This document shows, one piece after another, positions 9,238-17,765 of a stretch of 64,000 bases of DNA; positions within the stretch are counted from its first letter, which is position 1, and every line of letters begins with the position of its first letter. The position numbers and the translations under genes are program-made. The notes below the pieces were generated by a model. That model saw nothing but the letters and a program-made list of their open reading frames with translations. It was not told the origin of the DNA and did not search any database. The stretch spans positions 155,939-219,938 of the forward strand of contig JAKSLD010000002.1 of NCBI GenBank assembly GCA_024401395.1. The letters are read 5' to 3'. This DNA comes from Bacteroidales bacterium. GTDB taxonomy: Bacteria > Bacteroidota > Bacteroidia > Bacteroidales > Marinilabiliaceae.

Positions 9238-10424
9238 TTATTGAAAGACTCCATATAATTGACGATATCCTTAGCCACATCCTTCTTCGACTTCAGCTCG
9301 TAGGACGTTGATTTACCAAGGCGGTCGATGATTGTCACCTTATTTGTATCGTGCATAAAGCCAGCTCCCTTGTCATTGAGGGAGTTAAGCACTATGAAAT
9401 CGAGATTCTTCGACTCCAGTTTATGCTGAGCGTTAGTAGCCTCGTCATTAGTCTCGAGAGCGAAACCTATCAGCATCTGGTTCTCCTTCTTCATACGCCC
9501 CATAGCACCTGCTATATCCTGAGTTGGATTAAGAGTGAGCGTCATAGGCCCTTTGCGCTTAATCTTATGGTCGGCGCATTCAGAAGGGGTAAAATCTGCC
9601 ACAGCAGCAGTCATTATAGCGCCATCAGTCTGTGGGAATATCTCACAGCACTTCTCGTACATCTGATTAGCCGACTCCACATTATGTCTGTGGATATTAG
9701 GATGTGTAGTCTTCAACTGGACTGGCCCGGCTATCAGTTCCACCTTTGCTCCCCTGTTAGCGAGTTCCTCAGCTATAGCGAAACCCATCTTTCCGGAAGA
9801 GTAGTTACCGATGAAACGTACCGAATCCATCTTCTCGTAAGTCGGACCCGCTGTAAGCATTATAGTCTTACCATTAAGCGGGCTAGTTGATTTACTTGAC
9901 AAGATACCGTTGACAGCAGCAAGAATCTGTTCAGGTTCTGCCATACGCCCCTTACCGACCAAACCACTAGCCAACTCGCCATCTTCCGGCTCAATTATTG
10001 TGACACCACGTTCGCGTAGAGTCTCGATATTCTTCTGAGTAGCAGGATGGCGATACATATCGAGATCCATTGAAGGAGCTATTGCCACAGGGCAACGCGC
10101 AGAGAGATATGTAGTGAGCAAGAGATTATCTGCTATGCCATTAGCCATCTTAGCCATAGTATTAGCTGTTGCAGGAGCGATGACCATAACATCAGACCAT
10201 ACGCCAAGGCTGACGTGGCTATTCCACTCGCCATTCTCCGGTGAGAAGAAATCGACCAATATAGGGTGCTTACACAGAGTAGCGATAGTCAATGGGGTGA
10301 TGAACTGCTTTGCCATAGGGGTCATCACAGCGCGCACGTCGTGGCCCTCCTTAACGAGGAGACGGATGAGGCTTGCTGTCTTATATGCCGCTATGCCACC
10401 TGTTATGCCTACGAGAATATTCAT
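9234..10424 (-). CDS. coaBC: Bifunctional phosphopantothenoylcysteine decarboxylase/synthetase
   Basis: The 396-residue CoaBC (Dfp) makes phosphopantothenoylcysteine and decarboxylates it in coenzyme A synthesis. The N-terminal flavoprotein CoaC domain shows ILVGITGGIAAYK, the catalytic histidine in NSHVSLGVWSDVMVIAPATANT and the substrate motif IAPSMDLDMY. The CoaB synthetase domain follows from about 190 with AGPTYEKMDSVRFIGNYSSGKMG and DFTP. One oddity: the flexible-flap motif reads LASGLVGKGRM, where E. coli Dfp has a catalytic cysteine (ACGDIGPGRM). It lies between the ftsE-like gene and DUF4835 in the operon. Confidence 0.95.
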   Translation of the reverse strand: MNILVGITGGIAAYKTASLIRLLVKEGHDVRAVMTPMAKQFITPLTIATLCKHPILVDFFSPENGEWNSHVSLGVWSDVMVIAPATANTMAKMANGIADNLLLTTYLSARCPVAIAPSMDLDMYRHPATQKNIETLRERGVTIIEPEDGELASGLVGKGRMAEPEQILAAVNGILSSKSTSPLNGKTIMLTAGPTYEKMDSVRFIGNYSSGKMGFAIAEELANRGAKVELIAGPVQLKTTHPNIHRHNVESANQMYEKCCEIFPQTDGAIMTAAVADFTPSECADHKIKRKGPMTLTLNPTQDIAGAMGRMKKENQMLIGFALETNDEATNAQHKLESKNLDFIVLNSLNDKGAGFMHDTNKVTIIDRLGKSTSYELKSKKDVAKDIVNYMESFNK

Positions 10425-10427
10425 AAC

Positions 10428-11135
10428 TTAAAAGAAATCAAGTTCCACTGTCTCTGGTTCGTTATCAAGGAGCATAGAGTTCTCGCACTTCAATGTACGA
10501 GCCTCGAAACGTCGGATAACATTATAATTGTGAGTAGCCATAACGATACTCTTACCGCTCTCCTTATTGATCTTTATCAAGAGATGCATCAACTGGTCGG
10601 TTGTATCTGGGTCGAGATTACCTGTAGGCTCATCTGCCAATATCAACTCTGGTTCGTTAAGCAATGCACGAGCAATGGCTACACGCTGCTGTTCGCCACC
10701 AGACAGCTGATGAGGCATCTTATAGCCCTTGTGTACCATATCCACCTGGGTAAGCACCTCGCGAATACGTCTGTCCATATCTGCCCGGTTCTTCCAGCCA
10801 GTAGCCTTGAGTACGAACAAGAGATTGTCATATACCGTACGGTCGCTCAGCAACTGGAAATCCTGAAAGACGATACCCATTTTACGGCGGAGGACAGGCA
10901 ATGTATTAGGCTTGATAGATGCGAGATCCATACCCAACACTTCGCCCTTGATACCATTGAATGGCAGTTCGCCGTATAGAGTCTTGAGGAGCGAAGACTT
11001 ACCGCTACCTACGCGACCTATGAGATATACCATCTCTCCCTTAGACACTGTGAGGCTGATATCGCGGAGGACTATATTATCCTCCTGCATTATGGTAGCC
11101 CCCTTGAGGGTTATTATATCGTTATTCTTTTCCAT
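10428..11135 (-). CDS. ftsE: FtsE-like ABC transporter ATP-binding protein
   Basis: An ABC ATPase of about 235 residues. It has Walker [11 protein letters not shown]-loop FQDFQLL, signature [15 protein letters not shown], Walker [14 protein letters not shown] and the H-loop ATHNY. The size and sequence fit FtsE, the cytoplasmic partner of FtsX that controls peptidoglycan hydrolases during division. I place the start at the ATG at 11135 ([12 protein letters not shown]). A 14-codon-longer reading to 11177 would overlap the end of mltG, and its N-terminus lacks family similarity. No ftsX lies next to it, but ftsE and ftsX are often apart in Bacteroidota. LolD is the alternative assignment. Confidence 0.8.
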   Translation of the reverse strand: MEKNNDIITLKGATIMQEDNIVLRDISLTVSKGEMVYLIGRVGSGKSSLLKTLYGELPFNGIKGEVLGMDLASIKPNTLPVLRRKMGIVFQDFQLLSDRTVYDNLLFVLKATGWKNRADMDRRIREVLTQVDMVHKGYKMPHQLSGGEQQRVAIARALLNEPELILADEPTGNLDPDTTDQLMHLLIKINKESGKSIVMATHNYNVIRRFEARTLKCENSMLLDNEPETVELDFF

Positions 11136-11146
11136 TTCCTGTTCGT

Positions 11147-12205
11147 TTATCTGTAAATCTTCTGGCTGTTGAGCCACTTCTGGTATTCACGTGCGTTACG
11201 TTCGTGCTGGGCAGCAGTGCGTGCAAAATTATGCAGACCGCTGTAGTCGGGACGGGCGCACATAAAGAGATAGTCGTTCTTATCTGCATTCAGGACTGCA
11301 TCTATTGATGTCTGTGATGCTATACGGATAGGTCCTGGAGGCAATCCCTTATACTTATAGGTATTATATGGACTGTCTATCTCTTTATCGGCATTCAGTA
11401 CACGACGTATCGTGAAATCGCCCTTGCAGTATTTCAAAGTAGGACAAGCCTGGAGAAGCATTCCTTTGCGCAGACGGTTGAGATAGAGACCTGCGATAAT
11501 AGGATAATCGCTCACCTTATTTGTCTCTTCCTCTACGATTGAAGCCAATGTCACTACCTGTACAGGTGTGAGCCCCAGACTATCTGCCTTATGCTTACGC
11601 TTATCATTCCAGAATTTCTTGTACTCCTGATTCATACGTTCCACCCAGTCCTCGCCATTGGCAGTCCAGAAGAGATCATACGAATTTGGGAGATACATAG
11701 CAGGGATGGTCTGCTCTGTGAAGCCCATAGACTCCATCAGTTCCCTGTCCTGCATTGCAATGAGGATATCCAGCGAGTCGGCTTCGATATGACGAGCCAC
11801 CTTACCCGCAACCTGTGCAAGAGTACGGCAGTTGTTGAATGTCACACGCACTGCAGTCTGATTCCCACTTCGGATGAGATTAATGAGTCGGCGCGATGTC
11901 ATACCATTCTGAATGGTATAATGACCGTGTTTGAGGCTTCCCTCAGCACTCATCAGCTTCCCTATCAGCTTAAGATTATCCTTATCAGATATATACCCGT
12001 CTCTATCAAGGAGCTGACACAAATCATCAAGTGTCGCCCCAACAGGTACGTAGAGCGACGCTTGCTTTTTGTCTCCAAGGTCTATGACGGGCTTGGAAAT
12101 GGTCCTATAGCCCCCAATGCCTACTACTATGACAATCAAGGCAATCACAGCCATTATGATCAATGGCCACTTGCCGATGCGCTTGTTTCTGCTTGTAATA
12201 CTCAT
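11147..12205 (-). CDS. mltG: Endolytic murein transglycosylase MltG (YceG)
   Basis: A YceG/MltG family protein of about 352 residues. It has an N-terminal cytoplasmic stretch, one membrane span (WPLIIMAVIALIVIVVGIGGY) and a periplasmic lytic transglycosylase domain. The catalytic glutamate region reads LASIVEEETNKVSDYPIIAGLYLNRL, followed by LQACPTLKY and the typical C-terminal SPYNTYKYKGLPPGPI. MltG cuts nascent glycan strands. I chose the ATG at 12205; the frame stays open three codons further to a TTG. The gene begins the operon that runs to DUF2520. Confidence 0.92.
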   Translation of the reverse strand: MSITSRNKRIGKWPLIIMAVIALIVIVVGIGGYRTISKPVIDLGDKKQASLYVPVGATLDDLCQLLDRDGYISDKDNLKLIGKLMSAEGSLKHGHYTIQNGMTSRRLINLIRSGNQTAVRVTFNNCRTLAQVAGKVARHIEADSLDILIAMQDRELMESMGFTEQTIPAMYLPNSYDLFWTANGEDWVERMNQEYKKFWNDKRKHKADSLGLTPVQVVTLASIVEEETNKVSDYPIIAGLYLNRLRKGMLLQACPTLKYCKGDFTIRRVLNADKEIDSPYNTYKYKGLPPGPIRIASQTSIDAVLNADKNDYLFMCARPDYSGLHNFARTAAQHERNAREYQKWLNSQKIYR

Positions 12206-12211
12206 TGAGGG

Positions 12212-12219
12212 CAAAGTTA
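12212..12219 (-). promoter_or_regulatory. Possible -7 element immediately before mltG
   Basis: TAACTTTG on the minus strand matches TAnnTTTG but ends only 6 bases before the mltG ATG. If it is used, the transcript would be nearly leaderless. No TTG box is seen at the expected spacing, so it may be chance and mltG may be read from the GH3 promoter. Confidence 0.3.
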
Positions 12220-12235
12220 CTTAATTTTTTGTTAG

Positions 12236-14845
12236 TTATTCCGTTATGGAGAATGCAATCTTATCCACGGCATCAGAACTAGAGCCGTAGTAGATTACGT
12301 AATCACCAGGGACAACAGCCATCTTCTCTATCGTAGCATCATACCACGACAGCTCGAGTTCGCCTAATGTTATCTCTGCATTGCGAGTCTCTCCTGCCGA
12401 GATATTCATACGGGCAACACCGCGAAGAGTTTTTACAGGGCCTTCCTTATCTGATGGCTTGGCAAGATATACTTGTACTACCTCATCGGCAGCAATCTTA
12501 CCCGTGTTTGTCACAGGAATAGTTATCTTGAGTTCCTCTCCCTTCTTGATGCTCGCTGGCATCTGTGCCTTGCCGTACTTGAATGTGGTGTATGACAGAC
12601 CATAGCCGAATGGGAAGAGTGGCTTCTGTGATTTCATGAAACGGTATGTACGACCCTGCATTGTGTAATCTTCAAAGCCTGGAATCTGATCCTCGCTCTT
12701 GTAGAATGTGATAGGCAGACGACCGCTAGGCGATACTTTACCGAAGAGGACATCTGCTACTGCCTCTCCTGCTGCTTCGCCTCCATACCACGCTTGGAGT
12801 ATGGCATCGCAGCTCTTTGTCTCAGGCTCAAGTCCGATAGCCGAACCTGACAAGTTGACGAAAACAACCTTCTTGCCGGCTTTCTTCAACTCTTGAAGGA
12901 GTTCTCTCTGTACTTTCGGTAGCTGTATGCTCTCTCTGTCGCCACCCTTGAAGCCTGGTACCGAGACTGGCATCTCTTCGCCTTCGAGCTTTGGAGAGAT
13001 ACCGCCTACCATTACTACGGTCTCATAACCTGCTATCTCTTTTATTACCTCTGCTGGCTTGGTCTCAATAGCCTTACCTATGTCGAATCGCAATGCGCTG
13101 CGCTCTCTGTAGCTGACAAAGTCAAGTTCCACTGCGTGTTTCTCGCCTTTCTTTGTCTTGAAGGTATGGATTATTGTAGGTTCTGGAAGATTATAACCCA
13201 TCGTTATGCTGTCGCCATTGATTCTCAACACGTACGCACCTTGCGACTGTACCTCAACAGCTATCTCACAATCTTCTGAGCCTACGAAGTCTGTAGTGTA
13301 CTTGGCTGAGAACTTCTCAAGGTTGACGCCTGGAGCAAATACCGTAGCTCCTGCTGTAGAGAAGATAAGAGGATTGTTATATACTACCGATGTAACCATA
13401 TCGCCCTCTAGCTTCATATTGTTCCAATATTCTCCCTTGATGCCTTGCTGACCGTTCTCTTGCTTGCAGTTGTATATCTGGCTCTCCATTGTCATTCGTG
13501 TCACATAGTCGCAACCCTTGACATATTTCACGTTGTCACTGCCTGCAATGGCCTTGATACCGTCAAGAATTGTCACTGTGTGCATAGGGAAACCGTTATA
13601 GTTTGCCCATAGGGTCACTGAGTCTGTAGCATTAGGACCTACTACGGCTATCTTCTTGTCGGCCGAGAGTGGCAACACGTTGTTCTTATTCTGGAGAAGT
13701 ACAATACTCTCTGTAGCTATCTTTCTAGCCAAAGCGTGGTGCTCTGGAGAACATAGTATCTCATCCTTGAGCTTATTCCATGAAACCAGCTCTGGGTCGT
13801 CAAACTCTCCAAGCTGGAAACGTGCCTTGAGAAGACGTCTTACGGATGTATTTACACGCTCTTCTGTAACAAGACCTGCTGCTACTGCCTCATCGAGGTT
13901 GTCGTATGTCGAACCGCACTCGAGGTCTGTACCGCTCAATACTGCCTTAGCCGCTGTATGCTCTGCATCTGGCTCTGTACCGTGTCCCTTTGGTACTGCA
14001 TTGTAGAAATCGTTCAATGCCCAGCAGTCTGATACTACGATACCTTTATAGCCCCAGTCTTCACGAAGTATACGTGTAAGCAGACGTGAACTACCACAGC
14101 AAGGTTCGCCTTCGTATCTGTTGTATGCGCACATCACCTCTCTGACATCAGCTTTTGTCACAAGCTCCTTGAATGCCCAGAGATATGTCTCGTGAAGGTC
14201 GCGCGATGGAATATTCTCTGCATTGTATGTATGGCGGTTCCACTCCGGACCAGAATGCACAGCAAAGTGCTTTGCACAGGCGTGGAGTTTGTCGTAGCCA
14301 TTCTCGTCTGTCGACTGAAGACCTGTCACAACAGCCTTACCCATCTCGCCTGTAAGGTATGGATCCTCACCGTATGTCTCCTGACCACGTCCCCAGCGTG
14401 GATCACGGAATATATTGATATTTGGTGTCCATACCGTCAAGCCGGTATATCTGCCTCTGTTATTCTGTGCAAGGAACTGACGGTGCTTCACTCTCGCCTC
14501 GTCACTGATTGTCGTGAACACATCATGCACCAAAGGCACGTCAAAGGATGCTGCCATACCTATTGTCTGTGGAAATACCGTAGCATTGCCTGCTCTGGCT
14601 ACTCCATGAAGTACCTCATTCCACCAGTCGTACTCATGTATTCCAAGACGTGGAATAGCTTCTGATGAATTCTGCATAAGAGCCACCTTCTCTTCCAATG
14701 AGAGACGACCCATCAGATCTTCTACTCTCTCGTCTACCGAGAGCGACGAATCCATAAATGGATATTTGGTCGTAGACTGTGTCGAGCACCCCACAACCAT
14801 AAGCAACATACCTAATGATATAAAAATACGTAGCATACCGTGCAT
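12236..14845 (-). CDS. GH3 family glycoside hydrolase lipoprotein (beta-xylosidase/beta-glucosidase-like)
   Basis: The 869-residue product has a lipoprotein signal with lipobox LMVVGCS. The GH3 N-terminal barrel contains EAIPRLGIHEYDWWNEVLHG, NINIFRDPRWGRGQETYGEDPYL and CAKHFAVHSGPE. The catalytic nucleophile is D273 in GIVVSDCWALNDF. The GH3 C-terminal domain follows from about 370, is interrupted at about 470-590 by a PA14-like beta domain (GIKGEYWNN), and ends with a fibronectin III-like domain from about 755. The pattern fits xylosidase-type GH3 enzymes; exact specificity is uncertain. A TATCTTTG promoter element lies 26 bases upstream. The divergent neighbour is a carboxylesterase. A second GH3 gene of the same layout lies at 29.7-32.4 kb. 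Confidence 0.93.
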   Translation of the reverse strand: MHGMLRIFISLGMLLMVVGCSTQSTTKYPFMDSSLSVDERVEDLMGRLSLEEKVALMQNSSEAIPRLGIHEYDWWNEVLHGVARAGNATVFPQTIGMAASFDVPLVHDVFTTISDEARVKHRQFLAQNNRGRYTGLTVWTPNINIFRDPRWGRGQETYGEDPYLTGEMGKAVVTGLQSTDENGYDKLHACAKHFAVHSGPEWNRHTYNAENIPSRDLHETYLWAFKELVTKADVREVMCAYNRYEGEPCCGSSRLLTRILREDWGYKGIVVSDCWALNDFYNAVPKGHGTEPDAEHTAAKAVLSGTDLECGSTYDNLDEAVAAGLVTEERVNTSVRRLLKARFQLGEFDDPELVSWNKLKDEILCSPEHHALARKIATESIVLLQNKNNVLPLSADKKIAVVGPNATDSVTLWANYNGFPMHTVTILDGIKAIAGSDNVKYVKGCDYVTRMTMESQIYNCKQENGQQGIKGEYWNNMKLEGDMVTSVVYNNPLIFSTAGATVFAPGVNLEKFSAKYTTDFVGSEDCEIAVEVQSQGAYVLRINGDSITMGYNLPEPTIIHTFKTKKGEKHAVELDFVSYRERSALRFDIGKAIETKPAEVIKEIAGYETVVMVGGISPKLEGEEMPVSVPGFKGGDRESIQLPKVQRELLQELKKAGKKVVFVNLSGSAIGLEPETKSCDAILQAWYGGEAAGEAVADVLFGKVSPSGRLPITFYKSEDQIPGFEDYTMQGRTYRFMKSQKPLFPFGYGLSYTTFKYGKAQMPASIKKGEELKITIPVTNTGKIAADEVVQVYLAKPSDKEGPVKTLRGVARMNISAGETRNAEITLGELELSWYDATIEKMAVVPGDYVIYYGSSSDAVDKIAFSITE

Positions 14846-14870
14846 GAATTTATTAATGGTAGTAATAGCA

Positions 14871-14878
14871 CAAAGATA
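14871..14878 (-). promoter_or_regulatory. -7 promoter element for the GH3 gene
   Basis: TATCTTTG on the minus strand, an exact TAnnTTTG match, 25 bases before the GH3 ATG. A near match to the -33 box (TTTA) lies at about the right distance. Confidence 0.65.
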
Positions 14879-14918
14879 GTAAAAAGGTTGACTTCAGCTA
14901 AATTTCCGATACGTGTCA

Positions 14919-14982
14919 AATAAAAAAATTACGATGAACAAGGGACTTCCCTTATACTAGCGTATGGGTAGAAAGGAACTAT
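14919..14982 (-). repeat. 11-bp tandem array plus conserved core, copy 2
   Basis: On the minus strand the 11-bp units ATAGTTCCTTT, CTACCCATACG and CTAGTATAAGG lead into GAAGTCCCTTGTTCATCG and then TAATTTTTTTATTTG. AAGGG-AAGT-CCCTT can form a short hairpin at the junction. It is oriented with the GH3 gene, and its core ends about 74 bases before that start codon. Confidence 0.85.
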
Positions 14983-15017
14983 CTTAACATCAGAAGTATT
15001 GTAGACCATAATTATAT

Positions 15018-15025
15018 TATCTTTG
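15018..15025 (+). promoter_or_regulatory. -7 promoter element for the carboxylesterase gene
   Basis: TATCTTTG, an exact TAnnTTTG match, 25 bases before the ATG at 15051. Confidence 0.65.
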
Positions 15026-15050
15026 CAGCAGACAAACAAAAACCGCAAAA

Positions 15051-16592
15051 ATGAACAGAATGCATTATTTCTCTTTGGCTGTTGCTGCGTTCTCATTGGT
15101 ATTGGGTAGTTGCACCCAGAAGAACTCAGACGTGCCTGTTGCTAAAATCTCTACTGGTGCTATTGAAGGAACGATGGATGGTGGTGTCTATTCGTTCAAG
15201 GGTGTTCCTTATGCTCAAGCTGAACGCTTCATGCCTTCCAGAGCTTGCGATATGTGGATGGATACTCTTGTCTGCAAGGAGTATGGCCCTTGGGCTAAGC
15301 AGAATAATGATAATTCTGTAGAGGGAAAGGGTGATTTCCTCGCCAACGTATGGACTACTGGTCTGAATGATGGGGGCAAACGTCCTATCATGGTATGGAT
15401 CCATGGCGGTGGCTTCTCTTTCGGTTCGGGTAATGCCGACCCTACGGATGGGGCTGCTCTTGCTCGTAAGGGGGCAGTGACTATAACTCTCAACCATCGT
15501 CTGGGTGTTATGGGGTTCCTCGACCTGTCTGATTTTGGTGGCAAATGGGAACAGTCGGTGAATGTCGGTATGCGCGATATCATCAATGCCTTGAAATGGG
15601 CGAAGGCTAATGCGGAGGTATTTGGAGGCGACCCTGACAATATCACTATATTCGGCGAGTCTGGCGGCGGAGGAAAGGTAGGTACCTTGCTCTGTATGCC
15701 TGAGGCTAAGGGGCTGTTCCAACGCGCTATCATACAAAGTGGCGCAAAAATCAATATTACCGATAGCAGTATATCGAAGAAACTGGGCAACCGTGTAGTT
15801 GAGGCTCTGGGTCTTAATGCAGATAACCTCGACAATATTCAGACTATGGATTGCGACTCCCTGATGAGGGTCAGTGATATGTGTCAGGCAGAAATACTTG
15901 GCAGTCGAACTCCAGGCAGTATCAAGATGTGGGGATTTTGCCCTACTGCCGATGGCAAGACATTGCTTTCTCAGCCTTATACACCTGGCTTGTCAGAACT
16001 GGCTACAGATATTCCTATCATGATTGGCTCTACTTTCAATGAGCTGGAACGTAAATTCTATAACGACACTACTCTCGACCGAGCTAAGTTCGACGAGATA
16101 ATGGCTCAGCGCTATGGCGAGGATGCCAGGAAGTTCGAGGAGGCTTTCCTCTCGGCTTACCCTGACGGCTCACTAGCTGATATCCTAGGCATTGACAGTA
16201 ATATACGTACTCTTACATTGGCCACAGCTGATGCTGTTTCGGCTGTCAATAATGCCCCTGTCTATGTGTACTTGCTTACATGGGTGTCTGATTTTGACGA
16301 GGGAGGCAGTGGCTGTTACCACTCTCTGGATATCCCTTTGTGCTTCAACAACCCTTATGATGAGCGTTATCAGGTTAAGGCGGGCGACACTAAGGCGGCT
16401 ACTATCGCCGACAAGATGAGCGACTTGTGGTTCAGCTTCGCAAAAAACGGGAAGCCAGAGGCTAAGGGCGTTCCTGCCTGGGAGCCTTACACTAAGGCGA
16501 ATGGCGCGACTCTTATTCTCGATAATAACTGCGAAATGAAATACAACTTCGACAGAGCTCTCGAGGATATGCTCTACGAACGCTTGAAATAA
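15051..16592 (+). CDS. Type B carboxylesterase lipoprotein
   Basis: A 513-residue alpha/beta-hydrolase of the carboxylesterase type B family with a lipoprotein signal (LVLGSCTQ). The oxyanion region reads MVWIHGGGFSFGSGN. The nucleophile S204 sits in FGESGGGG, where the family normally has GESAGG. A glutamate (STFNELERKF) and the histidine of GCYHSLDIPLCF complete the likely triad. It probably removes acyl groups from plant cell-wall polysaccharide or other esters at the cell surface, in line with the divergent GH3 gene. Its codons end mostly in T (GCT, GGT, GTT, CTT), unlike amn-holA-mutS on the same strand. The 3' end is 6 bases from the convergent Omp85-like gene. Confidence 0.9.
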   Translation: MNRMHYFSLAVAAFSLVLGSCTQKNSDVPVAKISTGAIEGTMDGGVYSFKGVPYAQAERFMPSRACDMWMDTLVCKEYGPWAKQNNDNSVEGKGDFLANVWTTGLNDGGKRPIMVWIHGGGFSFGSGNADPTDGAALARKGAVTITLNHRLGVMGFLDLSDFGGKWEQSVNVGMRDIINALKWAKANAEVFGGDPDNITIFGESGGGGKVGTLLCMPEAKGLFQRAIIQSGAKINITDSSISKKLGNRVVEALGLNADNLDNIQTMDCDSLMRVSDMCQAEILGSRTPGSIKMWGFCPTADGKTLLSQPYTPGLSELATDIPIMIGSTFNELERKFYNDTTLDRAKFDEIMAQRYGEDARKFEEAFLSAYPDGSLADILGIDSNIRTLTLATADAVSAVNNAPVYVYLLTWVSDFDEGGSGCYHSLDIPLCFNNPYDERYQVKAGDTKAATIADKMSDLWFSFAKNGKPEAKGVPAWEPYTKANGATLILDNNCEMKYNFDRALEDMLYERLK

Positions 16593-16598
16593 TATTTT

Positions 16599-17765
16599 TC
16601 AGAATGCCTCTTTGACATTCAGGTAAAAGCCGTGGTCTCCATGTGTGCCCCTGCCATAATCAAGGCGTATATTCATGCCTGATTTTGGGAATACTTTAAA
16701 CCTCAACCCGGCACCTATCACACCGTGAGCATCCTTGAAGGCCTCTTTGGCAGCATCTGTCGCCTTGCCTACGCCTGTGAAGACAGTAGCGCCTAATCGC
16801 CAGAACAGTGGGGTTCGCCACTCTACTTGGGTAAACCATGCTATATCGCCCAGGTACTTGAGATTATGCCCCACCGCTCTGTCAAGCCGGGTTCCGCCGA
16901 AGGTAGGCAGCAGGTGCATAGGTGTCTTACCTGAAGCATTAGAGATATAGGCCTGTGCAGCAAGCACAGTCTTTTTCAGGGAGAAATATTTACGATAGTC
17001 GGTCGTCATCGTCATAAAGTTGAGAAATTTACCATAATTGGCATTTCTCCAACCGTCTATCTCATAGTCGAACAAGGAACCAGACGTAGGCCAGTCGTTA
17101 TTGTCGCGCGTATCTCGTCTCACTCTGAGACCTAAGCCGAACGAAGAGCAACTGCTATTGTCCAGCAGCGCCTCTATCTGATATTGCTGAGCCTCATCGC
17201 GTGCCTCTATATCTTTGTAGCTGGCGTAGTAATATCGCAGGGTGGGTCCTGCCTCCCAGTTGGACTTCCCTACTCTCATCATCATAGTCGGGTTGGCCGA
17301 CAAAGTGCGTGTAAGCATCTCCGCAGCTACGTCCTTTTTCCCATTACCCATAAGGTAATACTCGTCGGGTAAGCGCATCCACTCTATCTTACCGACCATA
17401 GTGATATCCTCTGTGGGATAGAGATCCATATCGAGCTGTACCTCCCACATCTTTTTTGTGGACACCAGAAGACCCATCACAATGGACGATTGGCGGTCAG
17501 TGTACGACTTACTTTGCATTATAGGCATAAGTCCTACCTCCAGTCCTGTGCGATGACCATACGAAGCGGCAGGATAGACAGCGAACGAATAACGTGAAGA
17601 ATCTGGATTATAGGTAACTAAGTCCAGCACTTTTTCGGCGAGACCGATAAGCCTGTCCAGCACATTCTGAGTGGTATCAGCAGTAGTGGGATAAACAACC
17701 CTGCCCTGAGCCTCGACAAGCATCAAGGCGCAAAGCAGGGTTGTTATGAGTATTCGGATATTCAT
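16599..17765 (-). CDS. Omp85/BamA-like outer membrane beta-barrel (surface antigen D15 family)
   Basis: The 388-residue protein has a signal peptide (MNIRILITTLLCALMLVEAQG). Its C-terminal portion is typical of the Omp85 barrel: GGTRLDRAVGHNLKYLG, then FTQVEWRTPLFWRLGATVFTGVG and the terminal MNIRLDYGRGTHGDHGFYLNVKEAF, ending in phenylalanine as barrel insertion signals do. There are no POTRA domains at this length, so it is not BamA itself. It resembles the short BamA/TamA-family barrels that are common in Bacteroidota and whose function is poorly defined. Its ATG overlaps the miaB stop (TAATG), so the two are probably one transcript. Confidence 0.85.
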   Translation of the reverse strand: MNIRILITTLLCALMLVEAQGRVVYPTTADTTQNVLDRLIGLAEKVLDLVTYNPDSSRYSFAVYPAASYGHRTGLEVGLMPIMQSKSYTDRQSSIVMGLLVSTKKMWEVQLDMDLYPTEDITMVGKIEWMRLPDEYYLMGNGKKDVAAEMLTRTLSANPTMMMRVGKSNWEAGPTLRYYYASYKDIEARDEAQQYQIEALLDNSSCSSFGLGLRVRRDTRDNNDWPTSGSLFDYEIDGWRNANYGKFLNFMTMTTDYRKYFSLKKTVLAAQAYISNASGKTPMHLLPTFGGTRLDRAVGHNLKYLGDIAWFTQVEWRTPLFWRLGATVFTGVGKATDAAKEAFKDAHGVIGAGLRFKVFPKSGMNIRLDYGRGTHGDHGFYLNVKEAF

